The notes under the pieces: model-generated | Database searches by the model: none | The model's input: the letters and a program-made list of their open reading frames with translations, nothing else | What the model was told of the DNA's origin: nothing | DNA from: Hysterium pulicare CBS 123377 | Lineage: Eukaryota > Ascomycota > Dothideomycetes > Hysteriales > Hysteriaceae | NCBI GenBank assembly: GCA_000467715.1 | Contig: AJFK01000096.1 | Coordinates: forward strand, 1 to 64,000 | Direction: 5' to 3' | Length of the DNA stretch: 64,000 nt | Program-made: the position numbers and the translations under genes | Part shown: piece after piece, positions 1 to 12,600 of the stretch | Layout of the letters: each line of letters begins with the position of its first letter | How positions within the stretch are numbered: the first letter of the stretch is position 1

Positions 1-213
1 CCCTAATATATTAAAATATAGCTAGCTAAAGAGAGGGATAAAGAAGGCATTAATATAGAAGAGTTAATAGTTATGCAATCTATATAGCGTAGAATTTTAC
101 AATAACGTTAGCTATTAGAATAAATACTTAGAAGTAGTAGATTATTAATTATTAGAAGTTCTATAACTATATAATTGTTAGTTATTAATAAAATCTAAAA
201 TCTACTTAATTTA
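1..213. repeat. AT-rich, RIP-like edge sequence
   Basis: This stretch is very rich in A, T and TA dinucleotides and has no convincing reading frame. It stops abruptly where normal-composition DNA starts near 214. That composition is typical of repeat DNA altered by repeat-induced point mutation in ascomycetes. The repeat family cannot be named from this fragment. Confidence 0.5.
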
Positions 214-455
214 ATGCATATTGTTGGGGTGCCAAGAGGTTTTGTACACCTAGATTGGGCCATGCGGGGGCTATCGTTGCATCCATCACATTATACCTTC
301 TCCTCGGCCTCCGTCCATGTCTCCCTTCTTGGACCAGATCGAGAGAGAAGAATTGAGGATTCGGCTCTCGAGCCTATCCCAGCAACCTCCTCCTGGATAG
401 ACTTGTGGCTTCTCGTGACCTCGTATCCTATACCGACTTGATATCAGGCATTACC

Positions 456-3400
456 ATGGCGAATGCAGCAGAGAGCCCAACTTCGACAAGGCGCATGCCG
501 CAGAGGACTCGGTCTACTTTTGCAACGCGTACAGCGACTGACGATGCCGACCAGCTTCACCGACGATATTCGGTGATTCCGCCCACGCCTTCGCCCCATG
601 AAGAGACTACACCACTTCTGAGTGCTCCTGCTCACTCAGACCGAACCGGCAATCCATATGAACCCGTAGACGAGAACGATCCTCGAGAGAGCGAACATAG
701 AGAGCTTAACATTTTCCAGAAATGGTTCTCTGCACGACACGACTCATCGAACGCGCCAAGAGCAACTTCAGACGGTGTCCCAAAGGCTACAGGCCATCAG
801 GTCCTCGCGCATGATTCTCTCACTTCACAGATGCATGGCCATAGCGAAGGCAAGCGACAAAGCACTGATGTAGGGAAACCGAGACCCGGTGCATTCCCTA
901 GGCCTGTCGGGGGAACGTCCAAGCTAGGAACCTTTGCAGGCGTCTTCGTACCCACAAGTCTTAATGTTCTCAGCATTCTGATGTTTTTGCGTTTTGGGTT
1001 CATCTTAGGCCAAAGTGGTGTTGTCGGCATGATGGGTAAGTTTATGTTCCACGTCTCCACGTCACGGATCTTGACTTTTCGTAGGTATGCTGGTCGCCTG
1101 TTATGCCATCAATCTCTTAACCACCATGTCAATCTCTGCTATCGCCAGCAACGGTACGGTCAGGGGCGGCGGTGCCTACTATCTTATTTCACGAAGCCTG
1201 GGACCTGAATTTGGCGGTTCCATCGGCATTGTATTCTACCTTGGCTTCGTATTTAATACGAGTATGAACGCTGTAGGTCTTATTGACTGTTTCATTGAGA
1301 ACTTCGGTTCCGACACAGGCGGGTGGTCTCAATGGATGCCTCAAGGATTTTGGTGGGAGTACCTTTGGGCGACCGTAGTGTTACTTCTTTGCACAGGCAT
1401 ATGCCTAGCTGGCAGTGGTTTGTTTGCAAGATGTAGCAATGGTTTGCTGGCTATTCTTCTGATAGCTACTCTCAGTATACCATTTTCGGCACTTGTAATG
1501 AGTCCATTTGAAAGTCGACGAGAGGGCATACAATTTACCGGAATGAGCCTTGACACACTTCGAGGAAACCTAATGCCTCGACTTACGAGAGGCGCTGCTG
1601 GAAGTCAACTGAAAGATCGCGAGAATTTCCAAGATCTGTTTGGGATTCTCTTCCCCGCTACCGGAGGGATATTTGCGTGAGTAATTCAAGTCTACTAGGA
1701 CATGATCCATACAAATTATACTAACATGGGTAAAAGTGGTGCGAGCATGTCCGGCGATTTAAAACACCCAAGTAAAGCCATCCCCAAAGGGACATTGTAT
1801 GGACTGTTGTTGACATTCATCTCCTACACCGTGGTCATCCTCGCATTGGCTGCTTCCGTCACCCGCGCTTCCTTCTACGCAAACACCAACGTCATTCAGC
1901 TGGTAAGAATTCATGCCACCGCACGATGGTATTGCCGCTCACTTGTTCCAGACGAACGTATCCGGAATAGTCATTCTACTTGGAGAATTTGCGACTTCTG
2001 CTTTCTCAGTGCTTATGGGTGTCATCGGTTCCGCTAAATTGCTTCAAGCACTTGCTCGAGATTATCTCATCCCAGGACTGTCAATTTTCGGACAAGGGAC
2101 TCAAAAATCTGACGAGCCGACATATGCCATTATCATCACTTATGTCGTGGCGCAGCTGACCATGCTGTCTGACATCAATCAGATCGCTTCATTCATTACG
2201 ATGACATATCTTATGACCTTTTTGGTCACGAATCTTGCCTGCTTTCTGCTCAAAATCAGTTCCGCGCCCAACTTTCGACCATCGTTCCAATATTTTAATT
2301 GGCAGACAGCCGCAATCGGGACTATTATCAGTGGTGCCACGATGTTCTTCGTGGATGGCTTTTATGCCTCCGGTTGCGTTGGTATTCTAGTCGTGATATT
2401 CCTCATCATTCATTATACGACTCCTCCGAAGTCCTGGGGCGATGTCAGCCAAAGCTTGATTTATCATCAGGTTCGGAAATATTTACTTCGATTGCGACAA
2501 GAGCACGTTAAGTTCTGGCGACCACAGATCCTTCTGCTCGTCAATGACCCTCGACGACAGTACAAACTTATCCAGTTCTGTAACTCATTGAAAAAAGGCG
2601 CCTTGTTTATTCTTGGCCATGTCATTGTTACTCAAGATTTTGGTGGTGCAGTACCAGAAGCGAGACGACAACAAACTGCGTGGACGAAATACATTGACTT
2701 TTCGAAAATCAAAGCATTCGTAAATATCGCAATCTCGCCCGCTGTCGAATGGGGCGCCAGGAATATAGTTCTCAGTGCAGGCCTTGGTGGCATGAGACCA
2801 AATATTGTGGTGATGGGATTCTACAACTTGAATGAGCTGAGAATGTCGAAACCCTTTGTCGACGTTCCATCACCGCAGCCTTCCCGACCATCAACTCCGG
2901 CCGATGCTCATTCAACACCAGAAAAGGTTGCTGGGGAAGTAAGACGCCGTGCTACAAACGACAAATTGCATGGCTTATTACCTACCGATGCGAATCGAAG
3001 GGAAAATGCTATTGGTATTCAAAATTATGTCACAATACTAGAGGATCTTGTCCTTCGATTGCAGATCAACGTCGCGATTGCAAAAGGATTCCAGGATTTG
3101 GAAATGCCTGCTCGTAAACCCACTCGAATGCAAAACACGCTTTCTATGTTGCACCTTAAAGCACAACTCGAACAAGAAAATGCCAAGAAGTATATCGACT
3201 TATGGCCGATTCAAATGTCGGCTGAAATAGCGGCGACTGGTGAAGCCAATGCTTCGAGAAGAAATGTGTTGACGACGAATTTTGATACCTATACGCTCAT
3301 CCTTCAACTTGGTTGCATCTTGCATACGGTTCCTTCATGGAAACGAACATACACTCTTCGTGTCGCTGTGTTCGTTGAGTATGAATCAGACGTCGAAGAG

Positions 3401-4729
3401 GAGAGAGGCCGTGTTACGACTCTTCTGAAGAACTTGAGGATACAAGCTGAAGTCTTGGTATTCTGGCTTGCGAGCGGAGATTTAAAAACGTATGAGGTGA
3501 TCGTCAATGCGAGCACGGACGATAGATGCGAACAAGCCGCTACGGACGTGAATGAAACGCTGGAAGATGAGGAATGGTGGCAAGACATCAAAAAAATGCG
3601 CATGCCAGGGTCTATCAGTGCAAGTCAAGAGCTTGCGCAGGTCGAGGGCTTGCTAGATGCCGTTACTAGTTGGCCGACATCATCTTTTCAGCATGGAAGA
3701 AGAGAGTCAAAACCAAAGAGATTTCAGGAGTTAAAAAAGATACTTCGGCGGACCAAACGCAAAACTTCGGTCGGAGATCTTGGTCAACTTGGAGTCAACG
3801 TCGGAATGCGAACTCACAGGTTACCTGCTGGTCTAACTGATGGTCACGGAAGCGCAAGCGAATCTTCGTCCTCGAGTGATGAAGGCAGTGACTACGAAGA
3901 GGCCATGACTACAGAAAGCGAAGATTTCGCTGCAAGCGAGAATGACCTGGATGAATACGATCTGGACGCATCAGATGAAGAGGAAAGGCCCATCACTCCT
4001 GCGAGGAGAACAAAGAGCGTAGGGGCAAGTGCGAGGCCGTACTGGGCGAGGAAGTTCAACTTGCGCCGATTCATCAACACTGAAGATCCATCCGCAGCAG
4101 CGAAGGTCACCCCACTGCGACCTCACCCAGAAGCGACATCGTCTGATACCGCACTATTAGGGGGCGCTCCGAAACCCATACCGCCAAGGAGCGTACAGAG
4201 GAACACAGCGAGTCCATCTCCATCTTCACCGCAAATGAAGCCTCAAGCACGCCCACCGACTATGCGTCACCAATCACTGCCGAAGTTTTCCTCCAAACCC
4301 GTACCTCGCACAACCGTCGCTGCAGAAGATGGACCCGGGCCTTCAATCATGTTTACCGACCAGCCGTCGCCCGATCACAAGCGTGACCATTCCATTTACC
4401 AGCACCCCTCGCCTGGTCCGGCAACTAGTGTTACCGGAGGATCATCATCCGCCAACCAAGCCACAGGCTTCCCATTCCAACAAGCCGTACCACTAAGTTT
4501 CAATGATCTTCCGTGCCGCGCCCAGCACCTCATCCTCAACGAGCTGATGCGGCAGCAGTCGGCGGATACGGCCGTCATCTTGACAACTCTTCCCAGCCCT
4601 GTCGAGGGGACATGTGAGAGTGAGGTGGATAGTGTCAAGTATATGAGTGATTTAGAGGTTTTGTGTCAGGGTTTGCCGCCTGTGTTGCTTGTGCATAGTA
4701 ACAGTATGACTGTCACGATGAATCTCTGA
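456..4729 (+). CDS. Cation-chloride cotransporter (SLC12 / KCC, Vhc1-like)
   Basis: Exons 456-1035, 1085-1676, 1737-1902 and 1952-4729 join in frame to 1371 aa. After a cytosolic N-terminus of about 160 residues comes a long hydrophobic transporter core, beginning with a segment around LNVLSILMFLRFGF. The APC/SLC12-type motif SGDLKHPSKAIPKGT follows the second splice. A large hydrophilic C-terminal domain carries an acidic, serine-rich insert around 3850-4000. The family couples K+ and Cl- movement; the yeast member Vhc1 acts at the vacuolar membrane, so a vacuolar role is inferred by homology. The start at 456 was chosen because the only upstream in-frame ATG (405) adds 17 unremarkable residues. 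Introns are 49-60 nt, the second with a CTAAC branch point. Confidence 0.9.
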
Positions 4730-5080
4730 GAGATTTATATGTAGAGTATGGGAGGACTATTATATAATAGATATAGTTTTGATGATGATGGATCTTTCTG
4801 CTCCTCAACCCTGTGAACTGTAGTAGATGCTTGTTTGCAACCGGGTGGTGTCTTGTGTATTGCACGTGATCGCTTATACCTCCCTGATTGGAGAGGTCCT
4901 GAGCTTTGAGTTTCGGCCTACCTAGGCAAGTTTCCATCCGGTCGATCTCCTGTCCATCTCACCCATACAATGAACTCAAACTATACATGAAGGCTTTTAA
5001 AACCATCACCGCTTACGCTTGATTGAGCTTTACCAATCTCTTCATCCTTTCAATCTCGCCGCACTCCCTCATTCCTTATT
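4730..5080. other. Intergenic, 351 bp
   Basis: This holds the 3' flank of the cotransporter gene and the upstream region of the HET gene. No gene or clear regulatory motif was recognised. Confidence 0.5.
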
Positions 5081-7297
5081 ATGGGGTTTTGCGAGACATG
5101 TCGTGGTCTTGATATCGAGCAGTTGATAAAGGAATCCGGTCGCTATACCTCGTTAATCACCGTGAGGTGGGACCTTGCGGATCTTGGAAAACAAACAGAG
5201 TGTCCTACTTGCAATCTCCTGTATGACGCGACGAGTCATTACATGCGACCAAGTGGCTCCCTTCTCTCTGAGACTTCATCCCAACATGCGTCAAGCCCAT
5301 CTGATGATGGAATAAGGGTTGAGTTTACCTATCGCCCAAGAGCCCCCCAAAACCTCGCGGGTCTCAGAACTTGGAGGTCGATCAAATCCAGACGACCAAA
5401 TTTGCCTGACCAAGTAAATTTAGACGTCTACATAGATCCTGGTGAGCTTCTTGTTAGTTTGTCAGTCTGTTCTCCCAGGACTCGAGTTCGATGCAGATGC
5501 AGCTAATTTCTTACTTTCCATCAAACTTCCTGCTTACCTCAACCTGGGCTCTTGATTTTCATTCAAGGATAAATAAACGTGTCTGAAACCTCGTTTTTAG
5601 GCCAGAAAAGTCCGTGGCCAGTGTTTCAGCCAAAGGAACATATGCCATTAGACCCTAAGCAAACCTTACTTTCATGGATGCAGGAATGCATACAGGAACA
5701 TCCATCATGTAAAACGCTCTTGAGAACTCGCAGCTGTCCAACACGACTGCTGGATGTTGGAACAATCTTCGAAGGTAGGAATATAAAACTGTGGGAAAGC
5801 GAAAACACCGTTGATAGATATGTTGCATTAAGCCACTGTTGGGGCCGAAGCTAACTCACCATTACGACAAAGGAATCTCTAGAGAAATGGAAGGCTGATA
5901 TCCCTTGGAATCTCCTTCCGAAGACATTTCAAGATGCTATTATCGTTACGCAAATGCTTGGCGTTCGCTACTTATGGATTGATTCGCTCTGTATTGTCCA
6001 AGATGATCCGGATGATTGGTCTCAAGAGTCATCGAAGATGGCACAGATATATGAGGGGTCGTATGTCACAATCGCAGCAACTCGGGCCGTGGATAGTAGC
6101 GTTGGATGCTTTAGCACAAAGGAAGCTAGGGGACACTCGAGCTTCATGATCCAATCCTCCACCCCAGCGCTCGAGGTGTCGTTCCGAACCCGCCGTAATC
6201 ACTCCGGTTTCTATGCGCAGACCGGTAGGGCTAGGCCCGTTGTTCCTTCAGACTATCCATTGTTCGTCCGAGCGTGGTGTTTTCAGGAACAATTGCTTGC
6301 TACTAGGATCCTACATTTTGCCCAAGATGAGATAATCTTCGAGTGCCGCAGCGGATTGAAATGCGAGTGCGGTAGGATTTCCTCTGACATACCAGAAGGG
6401 GGACGAGCGGACGAGAACTTGAAGTTATCTCTCTATCTTGCTACCGTTAGCGCTGGGAACCAAAACACCCATCAAGGAGACATTTCTGACCCTGTAACAT
6501 CACTTGGGGACCTAGATCGAATCTGGATAGACATTCTCAAGCAATACACGTCTCGAAAACTTACTTTCGAGGAGGATACATTGCCAGCGCTATGTGGAGT
6601 TGCTAGTTTATTTCCTCCTCAGACCATGGGAAAGTATTTTGCGGGACTCTGGGAACGTAACCTTGCTTATGGGCTTATTTGGAGTTCGAAAAACCTGTTA
6701 TGTTATCGGCCCACCAAATACGTTGCACCTAGCTTTTCATGGGCAAGTAGGTGCGGTCCAATCGAGTATCCGGATATCACTCAGACCTACGAACCATGTG
6801 TTTCAATCATCACGATGGTCTGTGAGCCTAGTGGAAGCAATCCATTAGGCAGATGCAGAACAGGCTACGTTCGTATGAAGGGGAAGCTCCATCCTGGTGT
6901 TCTAAACTTTGATTCTAGATTTGGATTTCAGCAACCGCGTTATCGATTCGCTCCACAGCCCGAGCTCTATCGATTCGCTCCGCAGTCCGGACGTCCAAAC
7001 ATCTCTGCCCACAGTCTTGCAGTCATGGATACCGTAGAAGACTCGAACTTTAACGCAGGGCAAAAGGTCTACTTCCTTCCAATACTCCACGTTGTTCACC
7101 CTCAGGACTATCGTGGTAGCGATGTCCAGGGTAATCATGTCTGCACTGGTCTGCTTCTTCGGTTGCTTGAGGGCCCTGTGGAAAACGTAACAGGGGAGAA
7201 ACTCACCTTTAAACGTGTTGGCTTTGTGAGCCTTATGCAAGATCTTGCCGATCGGGATTATGGGACGCTTTCGCCTGAGTTAATTGAAATTCTATGA
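5081..7297 (+). pseudogene. HET-domain gene interrupted by an in-frame stop
   Basis: Exons 5081-5441 and 5601-7297 (159-nt intron) share one frame. The product starts with a short region holding CETC and CPTC pairs. A typical HET domain follows: YVALSHCWG, then LPKTFQDAI, RYLWIDSLCIVQDD and RAWCFQEQLLATR. HET proteins mediate vegetative incompatibility and regulated cell death in fungi. Between the SHCWG motif and the next conserved block there is an in-frame TAA at 5852-5854. No plausible intron removes it, because the closest GT...AG would be about 35 nt and would delete conserved residues. The rest of the frame is open for over 480 codons, so the lesion looks recent. It could be a natural null allele or a sequencing error. 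Confidence 0.75.
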
Positions 7298-7631
7298 ATC
7301 CGAACATCTCGACAATCAAGTACACTAACAATGGTTCGCTATGTTGTTGCTCCTTGCGGGATGGCAATGCTATCATACACACTTGGCCTCGACGATTTGC
7401 CAAGTACGGAAACGAAGAAATCAATGATTTTCCTACCGTAGGGGTGAGTATATGTCTGGGCCATTCTATCTTAGCGAAAGATTGAGGACAACGAGGATGC
7501 TCTTCGAGAAAGAAAAATGAGTATGTGGTTCGGCCCCCAATACGACAAGAGAGCAAATGAGGACACAGTTCGAACAAAATGGATTAGTTCCTTGCTTAAA
7601 AAGGAGCCTAGCTACGTCTTCAATTATACTA
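7298..7631. other. Intergenic between convergent genes, 334 bp
   Basis: This is shared 3' flank of the HET gene and the MAK11-like gene. Short open frames here have no coding character, and no other feature was seen. Confidence 0.5.
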
Positions 7632-9374
7632 CTATTCATCCTCAACTTCACTGCTGTCGCCGCTCGACTCCTCTTCACTACCGAGAACAGAGCCTTCTTG
7701 CTCATCTCCTGTCTCCTCCGGTGAACCACTCATAACAAATGCCTTTAAGCATGTGATGCGGGTGCTTGTTTGGTACGTTCCAACCAAGCGACCAATCTGT
7801 TTTGCGGTGAAACCACCTCCTCCTGATGCCTCCTCTGAAGAACCGTTAGTTCTGCTTGACTCAACTTCGCTTCTTGTTTGCAATTCCGATACGCTTAAGA
7901 CCCAAGCTCGTACCGCTCCGTTGCTGCTTCCAGTGATGATGATAAAACCTCCTGTGGAAGATCCATCGTTGGTTTGAGGAGTCAGAATTTCGAAGTCCTT
8001 CACGCGATTGGACATGCCGCTTGCTGGACCACCCATTTGAGCCAAGAGCGTGCAAGCTGGGATCTCTTCTGATTTGTTTTCATCGGATCCATTGGCAGAG
8101 TTGTTGAGAGATTGGGTATCGTAGAAAAGAATTCGTCCATCCTCAGTGGACAAGGCTACAACGTGGGGATTTATCGAAGCCGGAAGATATCTGATCTGAT
8201 GTAGTTTCGTAAGTGGAGTCGGTGATATTATTGCTCTCGGTTTCGAGTCCTATCAATGTCAGTTGATATCATCTGACAATCGGGGATTTTAACATACCAT
8301 TCCAAACACCACAGCACCACGCTCAAATCCCACTACGAACTCTTCTCCTTCCGCGTCCCATTCCACCTTCCGCCCTTCTCCAAGCCCAAATCTCCCTTCA
8401 CCTACTTGCTGGAGCATCTCCCGGCTGAAGTTGAGAACGCCCGCTTTCTTTCCTGTAACCAGATTCCAGAGCCGCATACACCGCTCGCCCTTCCCCACGC
8501 TCACCATCAGCTTCATGCTTGGATGAACGGCGAAATCATTAACTCCAGCAGGTACTTCCCCTGGGCCTGCTGTATCACCACTCGGTCTCCCCACAGGTTT
8601 GGGAATGGGTGCTTTGATGGTTGACAGGACAGTCCAGTCACGTGTCCGAGAAATAGCTATCGTATTGTCCTCAGCGGCAGATAGCAACTTCGACCTAGTT
8701 GGAAAATACAACGCAGTGATACTTGATGAGTGATGAAGCAAGGCTCCTAGTTCGCGGTTCTTGGGGTTCTCGGTGATGGAGGTGTTGCTTAGAGTTGGAA
8801 GCCTAGGTTTGGACTTCGGTCCCCGGGCTGGTGGCGCAGTGGATAGATTGTAGAGGTTTATTCGTTCGTCCGTACTTCCACTTGCCAGCATGATCTTTTG
8901 GGACTTCTGGTCTGTAGAGTCTGAGGGTGGGGAGATGGCGAGGCAGCGGATGGCGGATGAGTGGGCATTGAACAGAAAGGTATCTGAGAACTGTACTCCT
9001 GTATCTTCATCCTTCTCGGTCGAGGTATCTTCAGTGGTGTTAGTCTGAGATCTTGGATTTTCTGTAGATGGCGATGTAATGAGTTTGCTTGGAATCGATG
9101 CGGTAAACCCGTGGAGCACCCGTTCGTATGACCCCGTGATAATTTGTATGGTTGTCAAGTCGCTGTTTTCAGCAATCACAGCGGACTCAAGACTCGTCTT
9201 CCCGTTCACAGCTGTTACAGACTCGAATTTAACCTCTTTATCCTTGCTCTTAGTGGTTGGATGGGTTTGCCGTGATGTTTGCTTTGGTGTTGAGCTCGAT
9301 TCCTCTTTCCGGCTTTTGACAGCGCCCGCAGGTGCGAGGCCATCAACGATCTCTCTCTTCCTCTTCCCCATCAT
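7632..9374 (-). CDS. MAK11: WD40 ribosome-biogenesis protein, MAK11 / PAK1IP1-like
   Basis: Exons 9374-8298 and 8249-7632 (48-nt intron) give 564 aa. The N-terminus MMGKRKRE is basic and nuclear-looking. WD repeats follow: a GSYERVLHGF segment, then HSSAIRCLAIS, LASGSTDERINLYNL, HHSSSITALYF and VNDFAVHPSMKLMVSVGKG with CMRLWNL. The C-terminal tail is acidic. This order matches Mak11/PAK1IP1, needed for 60S subunit maturation in the nucleolus. At 564 aa it is longer than the yeast protein because of low-complexity insertions. An upstream in-frame ATG at 9437 exists, but Met-Met-Gly at 9374 fits the family better. The gene is head to head with VID21. Confidence 0.85.
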
Positions 9375-9698
9375 TTTTCTCGAATAGCACAATACTTGGT
9401 ACAATGCAATGGTATATGGTTGTATTCTGAACCTCACGACGCGCTGCGTTAGAATTTTTGATTTTCTGCCGGCCGAAGTCGGCTAGGTCGCAGCTTATCT
9501 CGACACCGCCCTCTCATTCGCTTGGCCGTCTCCCCTTCCCAACAATCTGCACTCATCGCGCGCGCCCAAACGACGCTGTACTTGACCGACGAGAAATCCA
9601 TCACATTCCATCAACAAACACTTCGAACAACCCTCAAATCCATCAAGTTGGCTCTACTCGTGAATGACGGATGTCGTTCCACCAGCGTCGGTCTTCAT
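9375..9698. promoter_or_regulatory. Bidirectional promoter region MAK11 / VID21
   Basis: About 324 bp separate the start codons of two divergent housekeeping genes, so this short interval must hold both promoters and both 5' leaders. No TATA box was seen. The reading frame before 9699 is open back to an ATG at 9522, so VID21 could start earlier. Confidence 0.45.
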
Positions 9699-12600
9699 AT
9701 GTCCCTCGACGGCTTTCGTGATGCGATATCAAGGGAGAAACGCAATGAAATCACGTAAGTAACCTCACATTTTTCGATCGCTGAAAACATGATACGACTA
9801 TTTGGATCGATGCGAAACTGAAAAATCGCTTCTTTCCGCGATTTAACGGTGAGGTTGTGCTAATATCGCGCGTGCAGTAATTCTGAGCTCTCACGCAAGC
9901 GCAAGCTTCGCGAGCTCTATGCCTACACTTCCCTACTAAACGCAGCCCACCCGGCCCAGCTTCACAACTGGGTCTTCGACGTTGCTCCCAGCGACAACGA
10001 ACTGCGTTTCTTAGATGAAAATGACATTACAAAGTAAGATCTACTTTCTTTTACCCTTAAGTTTAATTATATCCTCATAACTATCCTGTCTTGAAATACT
10101 AATTGGAGCTTCGTGCGTACAGAGGCAAACACTTTCAAGATTCAACGTTACCCTCACCTTTTCCGCATGCGAAGTCGTCGCCCATTCTTCATCTAGTGTC
10201 AGCTACTAAAGCTGGTGCTTCACTCCTCCCATCCATTTCGTCAACGCCGCTTGCTGTTACTGGCGGTCCTGGACTCGAAGAACAGCTCAAGGCTGCGTCT
10301 GCATCGCCTTCTGTTCGCAAGCAACCTCTGCCTTTGAAGGAAACCTCTACGGTCGTAGATGGCCTTGCGCCTGCGCAGAATGTTTCTGACAGTCCTCGTC
10401 CAGAGATAGTATCTCTGTCTGAGACTCGCGCGAGTCCCGCTGCCCACGATGATAGTGTGGCCAATGTTTCTGAGGATGAACCCAAAGCGAAACGCCGGAA
10501 GCTGTCAGAACCTACATATGCCCAAGACAGGGAACATGTCTCTGCAGCTGAATCTGATGGTCCAGTTGAGGATCCCAACAAGGCATTACCTTTGACCTCC
10601 GACGATGCTGCAGCCTTGCCAGAGTCGGCTTTGCCTGCCACAGAATCGGAACATACATCTAGGCCTCCTCAAGTGGTCCACCTACCTCCGAAGGAAGTTC
10701 AAGAGGAGAGATTGCGAGAGACGGAACGAAATCTTGAAAAGGTCGCAGAAAGAGAGCGCAAAGATGATGAGAGACTTAATCTCCCAGCTGTTGCCGCGGA
10801 GCTTGCGTCATCTCCGTCCTCAACCGTGGGACCATATTCCACAGCTACACCCCATCCGCCACATCATTCACCCGATACGAGCCCCGACGAGGAGAATTTC
10901 CGCGATGGTGTCCCCAGGGAGTCCCAATCTCAAGATCCTCATGCTCAGGCCGCCAAAGATGAACATGACCAAGCTTTGCAAGTGCAAATGAAAGCCGCTC
11001 GCGAAACTGCTCGCGCGGCCACTCCAGAAACACCAGGAGCCCAGTTGCAGTTTGAAGATGAGCAGGCCATTCGTCAAGCTCGAGATGCACACGGTCCTTC
11101 CTCAGGTCTCTTGAGCGAAACTGTACCCTCGGGCATATCGCATTCACTCACCGAACACGCAGAAGACGTCGCACGTGATGCCCAAGTGAGCCCGGATCAT
11201 TCGCAACAAAAGTCATCAGAGCCTTTAGCTGCGGAATCACTTCCCACGCCATCAACTACTGCCCCTGAGCCGACGTCTTCGGGTCCTACAAATATTGATA
11301 CTACCGCAGTCAAACCCCCAGAGCAGCAAATAGCACCCCCGGACCATCCCACTCCTCCTGCAGATGTGGAGATCAAGGATGCACCAACGACAGCGAATCA
11401 AGACGAACAGTCCGAACTAATACCGCCTCGACGCGAAGGGATGACGACTCGGGTCGGTTCCGGAGCTATGCGACAGAAATCACTATCCGAGATTCTCGGC
11501 GAGGGACCAAGCGGAACATTGACACCTCGATCTGGCCATGGATCAGTACCCAGAAGCCCGATCAGGCCCCGTACCCGTGAAGGGAAGGGCAAGGAGAAAG
11601 TCTCAACTGTTATATTTGCTAAACAGGATGATGAACGTCCTTCTAAAGCCATAAAACTGTTCAGCGAGGACTACGCGGCTCTGCAAGGAGCCTCTCAGGA
11701 TTCTAACAGGGATTACCTTCAGGGTCTGTTTCAGTACCAAGCGCACCACCCACCGAGGTCCACACCTCTACAAGAGCTTCTTGCATCTGCTCGCAAAACC
11801 GTAACAACTTCCGCAACTTTTGCAACTCTTCGGGAATGTCAAGACTACAAGATCTTGAAGCGAGTCTATCAATTGCAGAATGCAAATAGATGGTCCCTAC
11901 GGCAGCTCAAAAAATCCGCAGAACCGCCTCGTCCGGTCACTCAACTAGATCGTTTACTTGGTGAAATGAAATGGTTGTCAACCGACTTCAGGGAAGAGCG
12001 AAGATGGAAAGAATCTCTTGCAGCACAATTTGCCAATTGGTGTGCCGAGTTCGTTAACAGCAGCCCTGAGCAGCAAGCTACCCTTCAGATCAAGCTTTGC
12101 CGTGGCAAAGGGAAGCGAGCAGTCAGCGATGAAGACCATGAGATGGACGAGGCTCCTACGCCTGAACTTATACCTTCTGGAGAAACGGAAAGCGAGTCTT
12201 TTGACGATGATGACATGCTTCCCACTTTCAGTTCGACAGTTCCCGCTGGAATCTTTTCTCTCGGCTTTGATGATGTTGTCATGAAAATTGATCGCACACC
12301 TGCTAGCGATGCACTGCTTCAAGAGCTGCCGTCGTATGAGCCATCCATGGAATCGCTTCATGATCCGTCGTTCACATCGTTCTCCGAACCACCGATTCTA
12401 CCTGTTTCGAAATATGTGACTGGTAAACTGGTGTCAAAGACAACTGCCCCACCGAGGAAGCGCAGCAGATATGAATACGAGTCAGAGGATGAGCCGGTAC
12501 TACCTCCAAGCAGATCGGGCCTTACATCAACAGAGCATTCCATGCCGTCGACTCCGGGTCGACGTTTCAACCGGAATGACCTTCCTGCGGAAATGACAGA

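Noticed and set aside
5835-5870. A possible tiny intron removing the stop in the HET gene
   Set aside because: It would be about 35 nt, lack a standard donor and delete part of the conserved motif.
10189-10641. Antisense open frames within VID21 and other long genes
   Set aside because: They mirror the codon bias of the sense gene and have no independent support.
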